Made by a program: the position numbers and the translations under genes. From JACQNR01 sp049515175 (lineage in GTDB: Bacteria; Acidobacteriota; Terriglobia; UBA7540): a stretch of DNA of 13,987 bases. Every line of letters starts with the position of its first letter. The stretch's first letter is position 1. This document shows, piece after piece, positions 13,124 to 13,987 of the stretch. The notes beneath the pieces are model-generated. The model saw nothing but the letters and a program-made list of their open reading frames with translations. It did no database searches and was not told the origin of the DNA. The stretch is from the NCBI GenBank assembly GCA_049515175.1, contig JBEKUI010000129.1:1-13987 (forward strand), given 5' to 3'.

Positions 13124-13145
13124 AGGCCGGACCGGCCTAGTTTTT
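13124..13145 (+). terminator. Intrinsic terminator of the tRNA-Sec / small-gene transcript
   Basis: AGGCCGG (13124-13130) and CCGGCCT (13132-13138) form a GC-rich hairpin; in practice about five pairs around GGACC. It is followed by AG and TTTTT (13141-13145). The orientation fits plus-strand transcription from the tRNA gene. It lies only six bases from the redoxin stop on the other strand, so it separates convergent transcripts. Confidence 0.7.
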
Positions 13146-13151
13146 CGACTC

Positions 13152-13646
13152 TCAACCAGGTTTGAATTCGGGGACGCGTTCATTGGGAAGGAACAGCGGC
13201 GGGGGGCTGGCGTTGAAGTGTGTTGCGAACCAGCGCTGGATGCACAGCAGATCGGCCTTGGCGAAGCCGTCGCCCATGAACTCGATTGTGCCGCTGGGAG
13301 CGATCAAGAAGAGCGTCGGCACATACTTGATGCCGTAGGCGTGAGAGGTCTCGTAAGGGTAGTCGTCGATGAGGATGGGGAAGGTCACTCCGAATTCTCG
13401 AGCGTAGCTCTGGCTGTTGCGGGCGTCGTCCTGGGAGATGGCCCAGAGCTGGATGCCGCTCGCGCGAAACTGCTGGAAGAGGCGCTCAAGAAACGGGAAG
13501 GTGTACTGGCAGGTCGGGCAACTAACTTTGAAGAAGGCAATGAGGACCGGGCCGCGCTCCAGCGCTTCCGACAGAGAGGAAGTGTTCCCCTCCATCCCCT
13601 GCAAAGCGAAGAGTGGAGCTGCCGTACCTGCCTTCAATGCACCCAT
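13152..13646 (-). CDS. Cytoplasmic thioredoxin-fold redoxin (AhpC/TSA-TlpA type) with CPTC active site
   Basis: This 164-residue protein has a thioredoxin fold and probably acts as a peroxiredoxin-like or thiol-disulphide oxidoreductase. Residues 5-20 are the usual AGTAAPLFAL opening of redoxins. The active site FFKVSCPTCQYTFP gives C43-P-T-C46, and the cis-Pro is P110 in IKYVPTLFLI. SGTIEFMGDGF (118-128) is the strand after it. There is no signal peptide, unlike TlpA/ResA proteins, so it should be cytoplasmic. The start at 13646 is chosen because a run AGGGGGGA lies just upstream and the redoxin domain begins at once; a longer frame to 13934 would overlap the divergent gene. Related redoxins with Sec in the first active-site position exist, but here both positions are Cys codons. 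It lies convergent with the tRNA-Sec gene. Confidence 0.85.
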   Translation of the reverse strand: MGALKAGTAAPLFALQGMEGNTSSLSEALERGPVLIAFFKVSCPTCQYTFPFLERLFQQFRASGIQLWAISQDDARNSQSYAREFGVTFPILIDDYPYETSHAYGIKYVPTLFLIAPSGTIEFMGDGFAKADLLCIQRWFATHFNASPPPLFLPNERVPEFKPG

Positions 13647-13671
13647 GCTGATTCCCCCCTGGCGAAACCAT

Positions 13672-13680
13672 ATTGTAGCA
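13672..13680 (-). promoter_or_regulatory. Extended -10 promoter of the redoxin gene
   Basis: The minus strand reads TGCTACAAT, an extended -10 (TG-n-TACAAT, one mismatch). No good -35 is visible, as is usual for extended -10 promoters. Transcription would start about 19 bases before the start codon. Confidence 0.45.
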
Positions 13681-13768
13681 GTGTAGCGCCTGTTTTCTTC
13701 TGCTGACCGCAGTGCCCGGTCTGCAGCGCTGTTCGAAGCGGGCGTCAATTCCAGAGCACGTGGCGGGC

Positions 13769-13789
13769 GGAATTTCCAGTTGAAATTCC
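13769..13789. promoter_or_regulatory. Perfect inverted repeat, candidate operator
   Basis: GGAATTTC (13769-13776) and GAAATTCC (13782-13789) are exact complements separated by five bases. The right half overlaps the candidate -35 of the gene starting at 13848, a typical place for a repressor site. The regulator is unknown. Confidence 0.5.
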
Positions 13790-13808
13790 ATCCATCGCGA
13801 GCTACGCT
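13780..13808 (+). promoter_or_regulatory. Candidate promoter of the oxidase-like gene
   Basis: -35 TTGAAA (13780-13785), 17-bp spacer, -10 TACGCT (13803-13808). The -10 has two mismatches. The start would be near 13815, about 33 bases before the ATG. Confidence 0.35.
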
Positions 13809-13847
13809 TGCTGCCTCGACCCGGACCCGTCCTCGCAGGACACGCCT

Positions 13848-13987
13848 ATGAATTACCCCGTCTGGGAACCCGCCATGCTCGGGGGCGGGATAGTCATCGG
13901 CATCATCGCCATTCTTCACATCTTTGTTTCGCACTTCGCCGTGGGCGGTGGGTTGTTTCTTCCGCTCACGGAGCGCAAGGCCTACCG
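13848..13987 (+). CDS. Membrane protein resembling cytochrome ubiquinol oxidase subunit I, 5' end only
   Basis: Only the first 46 codons are inside the window; the gene runs off the edge. The protein begins MNYPVWEPAMLGGG and continues into a hydrophobic helix (IVIGIIAILHIFVSHFAVGGGLF) containing two His residues, then the charged turn LTERKAY. This start resembles proteins annotated as cytochrome ubiquinol oxidase subunit I in Acidobacteriota and similar bacteria, where such His residues can bind haem. The identification rests on a short fragment. AGGA lies about nine bases upstream of the ATG. It diverges from the redoxin gene and has a candidate promoter and operator in the shared 201-bp gap. 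Confidence 0.6.
   Translation, partial: MNYPVWEPAMLGGGIVIGIIAILHIFVSHFAVGGGLFLPLTERKAY

Noticed and set aside
13152..13646. Redoxin as a selenoprotein because of the nearby tRNA-Sec
   Set aside because: Both active-site positions are Cys codons and no in-frame TGA lies in the domain, so no Sec is encoded here.
13647..13934. N-terminal extension of the redoxin
   Set aside because: It overlaps the divergent oxidase-like gene and its promoter, and the redoxin domain begins right after the 13646 start, which has a purine-rich ribosome site.

Overview
The window is GC-rich bacterial DNA. Its gene content suggests an Acidobacteriota (Solibacter/Bryobacter-like) soil or sediment bacterium. The clues are large secreted glycoside hydrolases, a secreted Kelch/PKD protein with a PxKF-like C-terminal module, an IS1634-type transposase, many small palindromic dispersed repeats, and a selenocysteine tRNA. 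The taxonomic call is inference from gene style, not from a marker gene.

Left part (1-4600): an apparently intact IS1634-type DDE transposase (140-1879), then a gene-poor stretch with an AT-rich patch and a Y-shaped palindromic repeat (2324-2376). Next comes a minus-strand secreted six-repeat Kelch protein (2533-4149) with its own intrinsic terminator (2467-2506). The Kelch repeats are close to identical at DNA level and carry G homopolymers of 6, 7, 8 and 11, all in frame.

Middle (4601-10682): three secreted carbohydrate-active-type proteins on the minus strand, transcribed right to left: a GH2 glycosidase (8517-10682), a GH78 alpha-L-rhamnosidase-like protein (6126-8501) and a right-handed beta-helix protein (4601-5935). 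GH2 and GH78 are 15 bp apart and the GH78 ribosome site overlaps the GH2 stop, so they form a coupled pair. The beta-helix gene follows after a second Y-shaped repeat and has its own -10 box. No transporter or SusC/D-like gene is visible.

Right of this operon (10858-12361), divergently transcribed across a 175 bp control region, lies an OmpR/PhoB-type response regulator overlapping a short soluble histidine-kinase-like protein. That protein keeps the phospho-acceptor His but has lost the N-box Asn of its ATPase domain. It may control the glycosidase operon, but only position suggests so.

The right end (12400-13987) holds a tRNA-Sec (UCA) gene (12641-12735) with a good promoter placed so that the transcript would start at or next to tRNA base 1. 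A 54-residue basic protein gene follows, then a 113-bp MITE-like element inserted exactly at that gene's stop codon, and a plus-strand terminator. Beyond it is a minus-strand CPTC redoxin. Divergent from the redoxin, and cut by the window edge, is the start of a membrane protein resembling cytochrome ubiquinol oxidase subunit I. No selA, selB or in-frame-UGA selenoprotein was recognised in the window.
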